A stretch of 64,000 nucleotides of DNA from Catenovulum sediminis (GTDB lineage: Bacteria > Pseudomonadota > Gammaproteobacteria > Enterobacterales > Alteromonadaceae): NCBI RefSeq assembly GCF_040270295.1, contig NZ_JBELOE010000254.1; one strand, given 5' to 3'. The notes beneath the pieces were generated by a model that was not told where the DNA came from, made no database searches, and saw only the letters and a list, made by a program, of their open reading frames with translations. The first letter of the stretch is position 1; each line of letters opens with the position of its first letter. A program made the position numbers and the translations under genes. Shown here one piece after another: positions 27,838 through 38,196 of the stretch.

Positions 27838-28569
27838 ATGAAAGAGATTTTTTTAGGCGTCAATATAGATCATATCGCAACCATTCGACAGGCTCGAGGT
27901 ACGAGTTTTCCAGACCCTGTTCACGCTGCCGCAGTGGCGGAGCATGCTGGGGCTGCTGGCATAACTGTGCATTTACGCGAAGATAGACGGCATATTCAAG
28001 ATCGAGATGTTGAAATATTAGCAAAAACAGTGACAACTCGGCTCAATTTAGAAATGGCTGTAACAGAAGAAATGATTCAGTTGGCTGAGCGACTTAAACC
28101 AGAATTTTGTTGCTTAGTGCCGGAAAAACGAGAGGAACTTACCACTGAAGGTGGGTTAGATGTTGCGGGGCAGTTAGATAAAATTATAGATGCCGTAGAG
28201 CGAATTAGTGCTGTCGGCACGCAGGTATCTTTGTTCATTGATGCGGATAAAAACCAAATTGAAGCGGCGCGCAAAACGAATGCACCTTACATTGAAATTC
28301 ATACGGGGGGCTATGCAGATGCTAAAACTGAAGCCGAAGCTGAAGAAGAGCTAGAAAGGATACGTCAAGCGGCTAAATTTGCTGATTCGATAGGTATTAA
28401 AGTCAATGCGGGACATGGATTAAATTATCATAACGTGAAGCCTATTGCCGCCATACCGCAAATGATAGAGCTTAATATCGGACATGCGATAATAGCACGC
28501 GCTGCTATTGATGGTTTGGAAAAAGCGGTTAGAGATATGCGCCAGTTAATGATAGAGGCACGTGGTTAA
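27838..28569 (+). CDS. pdxJ: Pyridoxine 5'-phosphate synthase
   Basis: A 243-residue TIM-barrel enzyme that condenses 1-deoxyxylulose 5-phosphate with 3-amino-2-oxopropyl phosphate in vitamin B6 synthesis. Hallmarks are LGVNIDHIATIRQARGT at the start, GITVHLREDRRHIQDRD and KVNAGHGLNYHNV. Length matches E. coli (243). Its stop codon abuts the acpS ATG. Confidence 0.97.
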   Translation: MKEIFLGVNIDHIATIRQARGTSFPDPVHAAAVAEHAGAAGITVHLREDRRHIQDRDVEILAKTVTTRLNLEMAVTEEMIQLAERLKPEFCCLVPEKREELTTEGGLDVAGQLDKIIDAVERISAVGTQVSLFIDADKNQIEAARKTNAPYIEIHTGGYADAKTEAEAEEELERIRQAAKFADSIGIKVNAGHGLNYHNVKPIAAIPQMIELNIGHAIIARAAIDGLEKAVRDMRQLMIEARG

Positions 28570-28944
28570 ATGGCAATAATTGGCATTGGTACAGATATTG
28601 TCGAAATCAGCCGATTCGATACAGTCAATCTAAATGCTATTGCAAAACGAGTATTAACGGCTGAGGAGCTAAGTGCTTTTCAGCAAAATAAACAACCTCA
28701 TCGGTATTTAGCCAAACGCTGGGCGGCAAAAGAAGCTGCAGCTAAGGCGCTTGGAACGGGGATTGCGGCTGGTGTGACGTTTCACGATTTTGTTATCAGT
28801 AACTTACCCAGTGGCGCTCCGGTATTACAGTTATTTGGTAAAGCTGCAGAAAGACTGGGAAACAATGTTAACGTGCATATTTCTATTTCAGATGAAAAAC
28901 AATATGCGACCGCGACTGTGATTTTTGAAAGTATCAGTGCTTAG
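28570..28944 (+). CDS. acpS: Holo-[acyl-carrier-protein] synthase
   Basis: A 124-residue phosphopantetheinyl transferase. The metal and CoA sites appear as GIGTDIVEISRF and KRWAAKEAAAKALGTGI. It transfers 4'-phosphopantetheine from CoA to apo-ACP. It is the last gene of the lepA operon and starts directly after the pdxJ stop. A terminator-like hairpin follows about 50 bp later. Confidence 0.96.
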   Translation: MAIIGIGTDIVEISRFDTVNLNAIAKRVLTAEELSAFQQNKQPHRYLAKRWAAKEAAAKALGTGIAAGVTFHDFVISNLPSGAPVLQLFGKAAERLGNNVNVHISISDEKQYATATVIFESISA

Positions 28945-28994
28945 AACTTATTTATAGAAGTCTAGTAAATTCTGAAAGTACCAATACAATCTAT

Positions 28995-29025
28995 AAAAAA
29001 GCCCCCATTTTATTGGAGGCTTTTA
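28995..29025. terminator. Bidirectional intrinsic terminator between acpS and asnB
   Basis: A GC-rich stem (aagcccc... pairing with ...ggaggctt, one mismatch) is flanked by an A-run on the left and a T-run on the right, so it can end transcripts from both convergent genes. Confidence 0.7.
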
Positions 29026-29056
29026 TATTCAATTAACTATAGTATAGTTTTTGTAT

Positions 29057-30733
29057 TTAATTCTTTTTCTCATAGGCTTCGTTATGCACAGAAGCAACCG
29101 CGCGACCCGAAGGATCAGCCATTTTACTAAAGCTTTCATCCCAAGCTAACGCTTCAGGTGTACTACATGCAACAGATTTACCGCCTGGAACACATTCGGC
29201 ACAGCTTGCATGTGGGAAGAATTCTTCGAAAATACTACGGTAATAATACGCTTCTTTAGTGTCTGGTGCGTTGTGCGGATATCTATGATCAGCATTTGCC
29301 AATTGATCATCCGATACTTGCGCAGCAGCATGCTCTTTTAAGCTATCAATCCAACTATAACCTACACCGTCACTAAATTGTTCTTTTTGACGCCATAAAA
29401 CTTCTTCAGGTAAATAACCATCAAAGGCTTCACGTAGAATATTCTTCTCAATTTTACCATCACGACACATCTTCGCTTCTGGATTAATAGACATGGCAAT
29501 ATCTAGGAAGTCTTTATCTAAGAAAGGTACGCGTGATTCAACACCCCAAGCAGACATCGCTTTGTTTGCGCGTGCACAATCAAACATGTGTAGTTTGTTT
29601 AACTTACGTAATGTTTCTTCATGGAATTCTTTAGCGTTTGGTGCTTTGTGGAAATATAAATAACCACCAAATACTTCGTCTGCACCTTCACCTGATAATA
29701 CCATCTTAATACCCATAGCTTTAATTTTACGTGCCATTAGGTACATAGGGGTGGAGGCGCGAATCGTTGTAACATCATAAGTTTCTAAATGGTATATAAC
29801 GTCGCGAACGGCATCAATACCATCTTGCACTGTGTAATGAATTTCGTGGTGAACGGTACCAATTGCATCTGCAACTTTTTTGGCGGCAATTAAATCGGGT
29901 GCACCCTCAAGTCCTACCGCAAATGAGTGTAATTTAGGCCACCAAGCGTCAGTCTGGTCATTATCTTCGATACGTTTTTCTGCAAATTTTTGTGTAATAG
30001 CAGAAATCACAGACGAGTCTAAACCACCTGAAAGTAATACGCCGTAAGGCACATCAGACATTAAATGTGTTTTAACGGCTTTTTCTAATGCTGCATTGAT
30101 ATCTTTCGCGTCGGCTTTGTTATCTTTAACCGCATCATAGCTCATCCAATCACGCTGGTAATATTTTGTCAGCTCACCAGTTGCACTGTGTAAATAATGC
30201 CCAGGAGGGAACTCTTTAATTGAATGACAAGCCGGAACTAAAGCTTTCATTTCTGAAGCAACATAAAAGTTACCATGCTCATCCCAACCCATATATAAAG
30301 GTATGATCCCAATATGGTCGCGAGCAATTAAGTATTCATTTTTTGCTTCATCATAAAGAATAAATGCAAACATGCCTTTAAGCTCATCGATAAAGCTAAT
30401 GCCTTTTTCTTCATACTTAGCCAAAATAACTTCACAGTCAGACTTAGTTTGAAATTTGTAATCGATGCTTAAGCCTGCTTCCAGCTCTTTGTGATTATAT
30501 ATTTCACCGTTGACAGCCAAGATGTGATTTCGATTTTGGTTGAAGAGTGGCTGTGCGCCATTGTCTACATCGACAATAGCCAAACGTTCGTGAGCTAAGA
30601 TTGCATTTTCACCAGCATAGATACCAGACCAATCTGGACCACGGTGTCGCATTGTTTTAGACAGCTCTAAAGCTTGCTGTCTTAATTCTGCTCGATCTGT
30701 TTTCAGATCGAGAATACCAAAAATTGAGCACAT
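29057..30733 (-). CDS. asnB: Asparagine synthase B, glutamine-hydrolysing
   Basis: A 558-residue enzyme. The class II glutamine amidotransferase domain begins with Met-Cys2 (MCSIFGILD), so Cys2 is the nucleophile after Met removal, with MRHRGPDWSG and AHERLAIVD following. The synthetase domain has the PP-loop GVLLSGGLDSSVISA. Length and sequence match E. coli AsnB (554). It is transcribed alone, divergent from the giant adhesin gene. Confidence 0.96.
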   Translation of the reverse strand: MCSIFGILDLKTDRAELRQQALELSKTMRHRGPDWSGIYAGENAILAHERLAIVDVDNGAQPLFNQNRNHILAVNGEIYNHKELEAGLSIDYKFQTKSDCEVILAKYEEKGISFIDELKGMFAFILYDEAKNEYLIARDHIGIIPLYMGWDEHGNFYVASEMKALVPACHSIKEFPPGHYLHSATGELTKYYQRDWMSYDAVKDNKADAKDINAALEKAVKTHLMSDVPYGVLLSGGLDSSVISAITQKFAEKRIEDNDQTDAWWPKLHSFAVGLEGAPDLIAAKKVADAIGTVHHEIHYTVQDGIDAVRDVIYHLETYDVTTIRASTPMYLMARKIKAMGIKMVLSGEGADEVFGGYLYFHKAPNAKEFHEETLRKLNKLHMFDCARANKAMSAWGVESRVPFLDKDFLDIAMSINPEAKMCRDGKIEKNILREAFDGYLPEEVLWRQKEQFSDGVGYSWIDSLKEHAAAQVSDDQLANADHRYPHNAPDTKEAYYYRSIFEEFFPHASCAECVPGGKSVACSTPEALAWDESFSKMADPSGRAVASVHNEAYEKKN

Positions 30734-31138
30734 AGAGTTTATTACTCCCTCTTCAACCTATTCAAACTATTCGAAATCACAACGGGGTATGTATCCCCAA
30801 TTAAGGGTTAGTCAGCATATTCATAAATGCATAGAATGCAAGACCTGATTGTTATATGGCCTAAATTTTTTGTTGCATGACTAAGCGGACGCGCATTATA
30901 GCAAAGTGTTCTTAATCTGAACATCTTTAGTCACGACAAACATCAAATGGTTTTTCACTTAAATTGTAAATGGGTTGACGTTTGGTCAAAAATGTGTCGA
31001 TTCCTTAACAAATATAGGTTTAAGTGGCATATAAATGACGTATTATAGTTTAAAAAAAATTATGCCTAAGCTAGACTCAATATCATATCTTAACTGATAT
31101 TTGTGTCAGTTTTGGCGGCTGAGATTTTGGGGTAATAA
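30734..31138. promoter_or_regulatory. Divergent intergenic region of asnB and the adhesin gene
   Basis: 405 bp without a gene. On the minus strand a TATAAT box lies at 30900-30895 with a weak -35 (GTTCAG-like) about 16 nt upstream; this is a plausible asnB promoter with a 155-nt leader. For the adhesin only weak candidates are seen (TTGACG near 30974 and a TATTAT near 31041). The adhesin ATG has GGGGT in good position. No binding site for a known biofilm regulator could be assigned. Confidence 0.4.
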
Positions 31139-34100
31139 ATGGCTAGCGAAGTAGTATTAAAAGATTCAGGAAGGGTTTCTGATATTCAAGGCGTTGTTTA
31201 TAAATCTGTCAATGGTGAGCTTATTCCTGTTGCAGTAGGTGAATCTTTGGTCGCTGGGCAAATTTTGGTATTAGAAGCCGGTGCTAAAATTAAATTTATT
31301 AAACCTAATGGTGAAGAAGAAGAAATAGTCGCATCTGATAGTTCTGAACAAGTCATTCAAGTTGATGGCGAGGTAGTAGAACAAGGAGATGAACAAGATA
31401 CGACAGGGGATGAAATTGAACAAATTCAACAAGCGGTTGAAGAAGGGGATTTAAGCCAAGTAGCAGCGACGGCAGCAGGGGGCAGTAACAGCTCCGAAGG
31501 TGGCGCGTCAGTGACATCAATTGAGAGGAACGACCAGCAAACAATTGCTAATGCAGGTTTTTCTACCGGTTCTAATCAGTCAAATACACAACAAGAGTTT
31601 ACTTTTACTCCACCACAGCCAGTTTCTGAATTCTTGCTGGACTCAACAGCACCGAGTGGTGCTTTTGATGATTTAGTTACCAATACCCTGACACCTACTT
31701 TGACAGGCACGGTAGATGATGCTTCCGCAACCATTACCGCGACTGTTAATGGACAGCCTGTTAATGTTTTAAATAATGGTGATGGTACATTTAGCTTCGA
31801 ATCTGGCTTTTCTTTGCAAGAAGGTAATAATCAAATAGAGGTGACTTTTACTGATGCCAGTGGTAACCAATCCAGTATAACTGCTTCTATTACTGCAGAT
31901 ACAGTTGTACCTACCGGTACTGTCAATGATCAAGTAACGGATGATGTTACACCTGAAATAACAGGGACAGTCGATGATTCCGAAGCTTTAGTTGTGGTTT
32001 CTATTAATGGCCAACAATTTCAAGCTGTTAATAACGGGGATGGCAGTTGGACGTTAGCTGATAACCAAGTCGCTGAGCTTGCCGAACAGGGACATGTTGT
32101 TACAGCTGAGTTTTTTGACTTAGCGGGTAATTCCAGTAGTGCTTCAGGCACCGTCACAGTTGAAATTAACGAAGCGCCGGAGATTGAACTTAGAACGAAC
32201 AATATTTCTGAAAATAATAGTTTTGCAGGGCAAGTCATTGCAAATATTTCGGTATCAGATCCGGATGGTGATTTTGTTACTGTCAGTTTATTAAATAACG
32301 AATTAGGTTATTTTACGATTCAAGGAAATCAGGTTGTATTAACCCAGGTTGGTGTTGATGCAATTCAAAATGATGAGTTAAACTTAACAAGCCTTAATTT
32401 AACAGTCAGTGCAACTGATGGTGAATTGACATCGCAAAGTGAGGCCGTTGTGTTGGTCGCTCGAGGTGACAATGCCGCAGTTTTGTCTGTTGATATGAGT
32501 GGCGAGCTCTCGGAAGCCGGTGGCGCTATTACTTATACCGCGTCGTTATCTCAAGCCAGCCAAGCAGACATCACAGTTACCTTGGATGGCGGTGAAACAA
32601 TTGTTATCGGCGCGGGGCAATTAACCTCTTCAATTACAGTACCTGTTGCAGCAGATAATAATGTTTATGTAGACCAGCGCGTTATAGAAAACTCTATTCA
32701 AAGTGTTACGGGTGGCAGTTTTGATAATTTGGTGGTTGATTCTGCGCCTATGTCGTTGAATGTAGCGGATACGATTGATGAGACCGTTATTTCGTTACAG
32801 GCAACTGATTCGCTTACTGAAAGTGGCGGAGAAATTGTTTATACAGCAACTTTATCAAACCCAGCACAAACTGATGTAATTGCGACATTGGCTAATGGCA
32901 GCCAGATCACGATAGCAGCAGGAAATACCAGTGGCTCAGTCACATTGAATGTTGCACCTGATGAAGATGTATACCTAGATAGTTTTGTTATTAGTAATTC
33001 AATAGTTGATGTTGTTGGTGGCAATTTTGAGCGACTTGTGACTGATTCAACATCAGCGACTACAGTTGTTCAGGATACAACTGACACCACTACTTTAAGG
33101 TTACAGGCAACAGAGAATGTGAACGAAGGTGGAGATATTCTTTACGTCGCAACTTTGTCCAATCCTGCTGAAACCGATGTTACGCTGAGCTTAACGACCG
33201 GTGAGTCAATCACTATTGTAGCCGGTGATACACAAGGTAGTGTTATTGTCTCAACAGAAAATACACCCATTGCAGATGCAAAGACTATTCTATCGCAAAT
33301 AGACATTGATTCAGTCACAGGTGGAAATTTTGAAAATTTAGACATCTCTACAGAAGCCGTTGCGACGGTCGTTTCTGATGTAGCAGATACGACAACATTA
33401 AGTTTATCAGCTAACTCTAGTGTGACTGAAGGCGCAGGTATTATCTACACGGCTACTTTGTCTTCACCAGCAGGATCAGAAGTCACTTTATCTCTGACAA
33501 ATGGCACAACTATTGTTATTCCAGCGGGAGAAACTGAAAGTAGTGTTGTTGTTGAAACATCGAATGATGTTTATTTGGGTGAACAAGTAATAAATGTCGC
33601 AATTGATGCAGCCTCAGTCATTGGCGGAAACTTTGAAGATTTATCAATTGATAGCGATTTTGTTTCTACTCGAATTGTAGACGCTATTGATACTGTATCT
33701 TTGTCGTTAAATGCAACAGCGGCAGTGACAGAAGGTGAAAGCATTGAATATACAGCGACACTGAGCGAACCTGCACAGACAGATGTGACGTTTTCATTAT
33801 CTAATGGTCAAGTGATGACGATTGCTGCCGGGTTGACGCAAGCTAGCATTACCCTTGATACACAAGATGATGTTTATCTTGATGCGGGAGAGATAACTGC
33901 TTCTATCATTGCTGATTCTGTATCTGGCGGTAATTTTGAAAATTTAGCCGTAGATACAAACACTGTGACAACAGTTGTATCGGATACCATTGATACTGTT
34001 TCTCTAAATTTAACTGCGACCGAAACGGTAGAGGCAGGCGGAAGCATTGTTTATACGGTTTCATTGAGTCATGCAGCGCGATCTGATTTTTCTGTTGAAT

Positions 34101-37100
34101 TATCTAATGGCGAAATTGTGACGGTTGCGTCTGGAGCCCTTGAGGGTAGTGTAACTACTTCAGTCGACAGTGCGCAGTCAGAAGATGTTGTTGTAAATAT
34201 TTTGGAAGACAGTTTAAGTGGCGGCTCTTTTGAGCTGGTTCAGGTTGCTAATGGTTCTGCAAGAACCGTGGTCAATGATTCGGTTGATACGGTTGAATTA
34301 AATTTATCTGCGACATCCAGTGTCTTTGAAGGCGGCACTATTATTTATACGGCCAGCTTAAATGCAGTCACTGATAGCGATATTACAGTTCAATTAACTA
34401 ATGGGCAGTCTATCACTATTTTGGCAGGTCAAAGCTTTGGTGAAATAGCTGTTAATGTTGACGATGATGTGTATGTTGGCGCAGATGCGGTGACTGCGGG
34501 TATTGCACAATTAGAAGATCAAAGCTTCAATATTACTGGCGGTAACTTCGAGAATTTGGTTGTCGGTACTTCAAGTGCAACCACATTGGTATCTGATGTC
34601 GATACAGACGTCACTTTAAGTTTATCGGCGACAAGCAGTGTGTTAGAAGGCGGTATTATTACTTATACCGCAACTTTAAGCCATGCAGCCGAAACTGAAA
34701 TGACGATTGCTTTAACCAATGGTCAAAGCATAACGATTGCAGCGGGTAGCACATCTGGTACGGTTAACGTTTCGGCTGGCGATGATGTATATGTTGGCGC
34801 GGATGCGGTGACAGCTTCAATAGCTGTTGATCAACAGCAGCAACCTGCGATCACTGGCGGCAATTTCGAGAATTTGGTTGTTGAAACCAGCTCGGTAACC
34901 ACATCGGTATCTGATGTCGATACAGACGTCACCCTGAATTTATCGGCCACTTCTAGCGTATTAGAAGGTGGTATTATTACTTATACCGCAACCTTAAGTC
35001 ATGCAGCTGAAACTGACATGACAATTGGTTTAACTAATGGCCAAAGCATAACGATTGCAGCGGGTAGCACATCTGGTACGGTTAACGTAACCGCTGCAGA
35101 TGATGTGTATGTTGGCGCAGATGCGGTTACGGCTGGCATTGCACAGCTTGAAGATGAAAATTTTGATATCACGGGCGGCAACTTCGAAAACCTAGTGGTG
35201 GGCACCAGCTCAGTTACCACGACAGTAACTGATGATCAAGATGTGACTCAATTATCGCTTGAAGTAGATACTGGAAATTTTGCACAAGGTAATATTACAC
35301 TGACGCTAACCCTTGATAATGCCCCAGAAAGTGACTTGAATTTAACATTAACGAATGGTGCGCAATTGACAATTTCTGCTGGTGAAACAGAAAAAGAAAT
35401 TAATATATCTGTACCGTTAATTAATCAAGGAAACACCTTTAATATAGGCGTGCAAAGCTACACAGGTGGTAATTACGAGTCACTCACATTGCCGGAAACA
35501 ATTCAAGTAGAATTACCACAAGGCCCAGATATTAACGTAAACGATGAAAATAGCGAAGATGTCGGTCACATCACGGTTAACGAGCAAGGGTTAACCGATC
35601 AAAGTAACAGTCAAATTGCAACGGGCACCTTTACAATATCATCCGAAGCTGCGTTATCGAGTCTGTCTGTTGCTGGCACAAACGTCAGTGCCGCTCAGTT
35701 AGCTTCAGTGTTAATTCAGCCGATAGTTATAGAAACAGATAACGGGCAAATAACATTAAACTCATACAACGCTTTAACCGGTGAGGTGGGTTATAGTTAT
35801 CAACTTAACAACGCTGTTGATCATGGTAATGGGAGCAGTATCACTGAAAGCATAAGCATTCAAGTAACAAACTCATTGTTGCAAACTGCGAATGAAACTT
35901 TAAATGTGAATATTGTTGACGACACACCAAGCTTAACAATCAGCCAGCCAGCAATATCTAAATTTGAGTTATTGGATCACAATATCGTAATTGTGCTGGA
36001 TATCTCAGGTTCGATGGATGACGCATTCGATGGTACAACGGGCCTCGCAGCCTCTATAGACGGTATCGAACAATTATTAAATACTTACTCAGCGATGGGA
36101 AATGTATCAGTAAAACTAATCCCATTCTCATCAAATGCGACAGAGCAAGGTTGGACAAACACAGAGTCTGCAATTAATTCATTAAACAATTTAAATGCTT
36201 CGGGCGTCACAGACTATGATGATCCGTTAAAAGCCTTGGTAGATGGTTACTCAGTGCCGCAAGAAGCCCCAACAAAAGTGTACTTTATATCGGATGGTAA
36301 TCCGTATGGTTCGGGTGAAGGTCAAGATAATATTTCAGCTATAACAAACTACCAAGCGACTTGGAAGAATTTTATAGAAGAAAACAATATTGATGTTGAA
36401 GTGATCGGTATAGGTAACTCGGTCACTTACGAATATCTCAATATGGTTGGAGCGCCAACGCAAACGATAAAAGATGAAAGTGGTAATTTTGTTGCAGCAG
36501 ATAACGTGGTATCAGTGACTACAGCGATAGGACTGGCTCAGGCCATGCTTGCAACAATTACAAGTGGTTCATCGGGTGCGGTGCAGGCTTCTCAAGGCAA
36601 TATTGGAGTAATAGATTATGGTGCAGACAGCCCAGGTGAAATTGAATCAATAACGGTTGATGGGGTTGAATATACAGCTACACATACCGACGTAGAAAAC
36701 AGCGTATTAGAAGTAGACACTCAAAATGGCGGAACATTAACTTTTAATTTCGCAACCGGCAATTACAACTACCAAGTGCCATTTACGAACAAAGAAAATG
36801 CAAATGCAGAAAACCCAGCATGGAGCAAAATATCGATACAAAACCAAGGCTCTGAATGGCTGTTAACTGAAAGTTTTACCATAAAAGTCGCAGACGCAGA
36901 TGGCGATAGTGTTTCATCAGATTTAATTGTTAGAACTCAATTCCCGGCTACATCGGCTGAATCTGCGCCTGAAGCGCTTGACGATACGACATCCATTAAT
37001 GAGTTAAACGGAACACTAGCCAGTGATATGAGCCAAATACAAGTTGCTGGTAATGTTCTGGACAATGATGAAATAAGCTTTGATGTTAGTCAGCCAGTAG

Positions 37101-38140
37101 TCGGAGTTAAGCAAGGTGTAGGTGTTGTCCAAGAAGGAAACGTCGGAACTAATATCACAGGTTTGTATGGTTCTTTAGTGATGAATGCAAATGGTACATA
37201 CAATTACGTACTAGACAATTCAAATGCCGCGGTTCAAGCATTGAATAATGGCGAAAAGTTAGTAGAAACATTCACCTATCTTATTAAAGATAATGATGGG
37301 GATGTGTCTACCGCGACACTCAGTATCGATATCAATGGTAAAACGGATACATTGCCTGAACTGACAGGTCAACCTGTGTATGGTTTTGGTGGTGATGACA
37401 TCATTGCGGTCGCGTGGTGGGGATATACTGTTACTCAAGCTGGATCGTATAAAGATCCAGCCGATGCAGATGCATTGAATGGGTTACACACTTTCAATGC
37501 GACAGAGTTGCAAAATGCAGGGTTTGATTTTTACAGCGGTATAGGTCAGGTTACAGCTGCAGGTTACACCGCATACAATGCAGCTGAAGGCGCAGTACTG
37601 GTTGGTGGTAAAGGTGCAGATCAAATAACCGGTGGTAGTGGTGATGATATCATTATAGGTGGTAGCAATGGTAATGGCGATTCATCATTAGCAGGTAGTC
37701 TTTACAACGGCGACTATATGACGGGTGGCAGTGGAAGCGATATGTTTGTGTGGCTGGCTGGCGATGACCAAGAACTGGGTTTCTCAAACATAAGCAATAA
37801 TCCAACTGTAGCAACCGACTATATCTCTGATTTTGAAGTGACAGAACGTGCGATAACAGGGGAAGTGAACCAACAAGGAGATGTACTGGATTTATCAGAC
37901 TTGTTAGAAGGTGAAAATGATAGCAATCTGGATGCATATTTGAATTTCGAAGTGGTCGATGGTGATACCGTTATCTCAGTGTCAAAAGAGGGTGAATTCG
38001 CTGAAGATGAAAACGACGAAAATAAAACAGATATGAAAATCGTGTTGGAAAATACAGATCTCAGTGCAGGTACCACGGGTACAGATGCAGACATCATCCG
38101 CAAATTGATGGAAGATAATCAATTAAATACGGACAACTAA
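31139..38140 (+). CDS. LapA/BpfA-type giant RTX adhesin with VWA domain
   Basis: A 2333-residue type I secretion substrate. Residues 1-110 form the retention module that jams in the outer-membrane pore. TAAG at 111-114 is the expected LapG cleavage motif. Two Ig-like domains (about 165-345) and a cadherin-like segment precede about ten tandem repeats of roughly 100 residues (about 445-1460), each with ITYTATLS-, NGQSITIAAG- and GGNFENL-like phrases. A VWA domain (about 1612-1800) has an intact metal site: DISGS from D1621, a TDYDD Thr and SDG. Later come a VCBS-like repeat, RTX nonapeptides (about 2155-2200) and the C-terminal secretion signal. It heads its own secretion and control operon. 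The role is surface attachment and biofilm formation. Confidence 0.95.
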   Translation: MASEVVLKDSGRVSDIQGVVYKSVNGELIPVAVGESLVAGQILVLEAGAKIKFIKPNGEEEEIVASDSSEQVIQVDGEVVEQGDEQDTTGDEIEQIQQAVEEGDLSQVAATAAGGSNSSEGGASVTSIERNDQQTIANAGFSTGSNQSNTQQEFTFTPPQPVSEFLLDSTAPSGAFDDLVTNTLTPTLTGTVDDASATITATVNGQPVNVLNNGDGTFSFESGFSLQEGNNQIEVTFTDASGNQSSITASITADTVVPTGTVNDQVTDDVTPEITGTVDDSEALVVVSINGQQFQAVNNGDGSWTLADNQVAELAEQGHVVTAEFFDLAGNSSSASGTVTVEINEAPEIELRTNNISENNSFAGQVIANISVSDPDGDFVTVSLLNNELGYFTIQGNQVVLTQVGVDAIQNDELNLTSLNLTVSATDGELTSQSEAVVLVARGDNAAVLSVDMSGELSEAGGAITYTASLSQASQADITVTLDGGETIVIGAGQLTSSITVPVAADNNVYVDQRVIENSIQSVTGGSFDNLVVDSAPMSLNVADTIDETVISLQATDSLTESGGEIVYTATLSNPAQTDVIATLANGSQITIAAGNTSGSVTLNVAPDEDVYLDSFVISNSIVDVVGGNFERLVTDSTSATTVVQDTTDTTTLRLQATENVNEGGDILYVATLSNPAETDVTLSLTTGESITIVAGDTQGSVIVSTENTPIADAKTILSQIDIDSVTGGNFENLDISTEAVATVVSDVADTTTLSLSANSSVTEGAGIIYTATLSSPAGSEVTLSLTNGTTIVIPAGETESSVVVETSNDVYLGEQVINVAIDAASVIGGNFEDLSIDSDFVSTRIVDAIDTVSLSLNATAAVTEGESIEYTATLSEPAQTDVTFSLSNGQVMTIAAGLTQASITLDTQDDVYLDAGEITASIIADSVSGGNFENLAVDTNTVTTVVSDTIDTVSLNLTATETVEAGGSIVYTVSLSHAARSDFSVELSNGEIVTVASGALEGSVTTSVDSAQSEDVVVNILEDSLSGGSFELVQVANGSARTVVNDSVDTVELNLSATSSVFEGGTIIYTASLNAVTDSDITVQLTNGQSITILAGQSFGEIAVNVDDDVYVGADAVTAGIAQLEDQSFNITGGNFENLVVGTSSATTLVSDVDTDVTLSLSATSSVLEGGIITYTATLSHAAETEMTIALTNGQSITIAAGSTSGTVNVSAGDDVYVGADAVTASIAVDQQQQPAITGGNFENLVVETSSVTTSVSDVDTDVTLNLSATSSVLEGGIITYTATLSHAAETDMTIGLTNGQSITIAAGSTSGTVNVTAADDVYVGADAVTAGIAQLEDENFDITGGNFENLVVGTSSVTTTVTDDQDVTQLSLEVDTGNFAQGNITLTLTLDNAPESDLNLTLTNGAQLTISAGETEKEINISVPLINQGNTFNIGVQSYTGGNYESLTLPETIQVELPQGPDINVNDENSEDVGHITVNEQGLTDQSNSQIATGTFTISSEAALSSLSVAGTNVSAAQLASVLIQPIVIETDNGQITLNSYNALTGEVGYSYQLNNAVDHGNGSSITESISIQVTNSLLQTANETLNVNIVDDTPSLTISQPAISKFELLDHNIVIVLDISGSMDDAFDGTTGLAASIDGIEQLLNTYSAMGNVSVKLIPFSSNATEQGWTNTESAINSLNNLNASGVTDYDDPLKALVDGYSVPQEAPTKVYFISDGNPYGSGEGQDNISAITNYQATWKNFIEENNIDVEVIGIGNSVTYEYLNMVGAPTQTIKDESGNFVAADNVVSVTTAIGLAQAMLATITSGSSGAVQASQGNIGVIDYGADSPGEIESITVDGVEYTATHTDVENSVLEVDTQNGGTLTFNFATGNYNYQVPFTNKENANAENPAWSKISIQNQGSEWLLTESFTIKVADADGDSVSSDLIVRTQFPATSAESAPEALDDTTSINELNGTLASDMSQIQVAGNVLDNDEISFDVSQPVVGVKQGVGVVQEGNVGTNITGLYGSLVMNANGTYNYVLDNSNAAVQALNNGEKLVETFTYLIKDNDGDVSTATLSIDINGKTDTLPELTGQPVYGFGGDDIIAVAWWGYTVTQAGSYKDPADADALNGLHTFNATELQNAGFDFYSGIGQVTAAGYTAYNAAEGAVLVGGKGADQITGGSGDDIIIGGSNGNGDSSLAGSLYNGDYMTGGSGSDMFVWLAGDDQELGFSNISNNPTVATDYISDFEVTERAITGEVNQQGDVLDLSDLLEGENDSNLDAYLNFEVVDGDTVISVSKEGEFAEDENDENKTDMKIVLENTDLSAGTTGTDADIIRKLMEDNQLNTDN

Positions 38141-38146
38141 TAAAAT

Positions 38147-38168
38147 CGGGCTAACACATGTTAGCCCG
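38147..38168 (+). terminator. Strong hairpin between the adhesin and its ABC transporter gene
   Basis: A 9-10-bp perfect GC-rich stem (CGGGCTAAC with GTTAGCCCG) lies 7 bp after the adhesin stop and 29 bp before the next ATG. There is no following T-run, so it may be a partial terminator or an mRNA 3'-end stabiliser that sets adhesin and transporter levels apart. Confidence 0.5.
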
Positions 38169-38196
38169 TACAACATAAGAAAAAATAAATATAACT

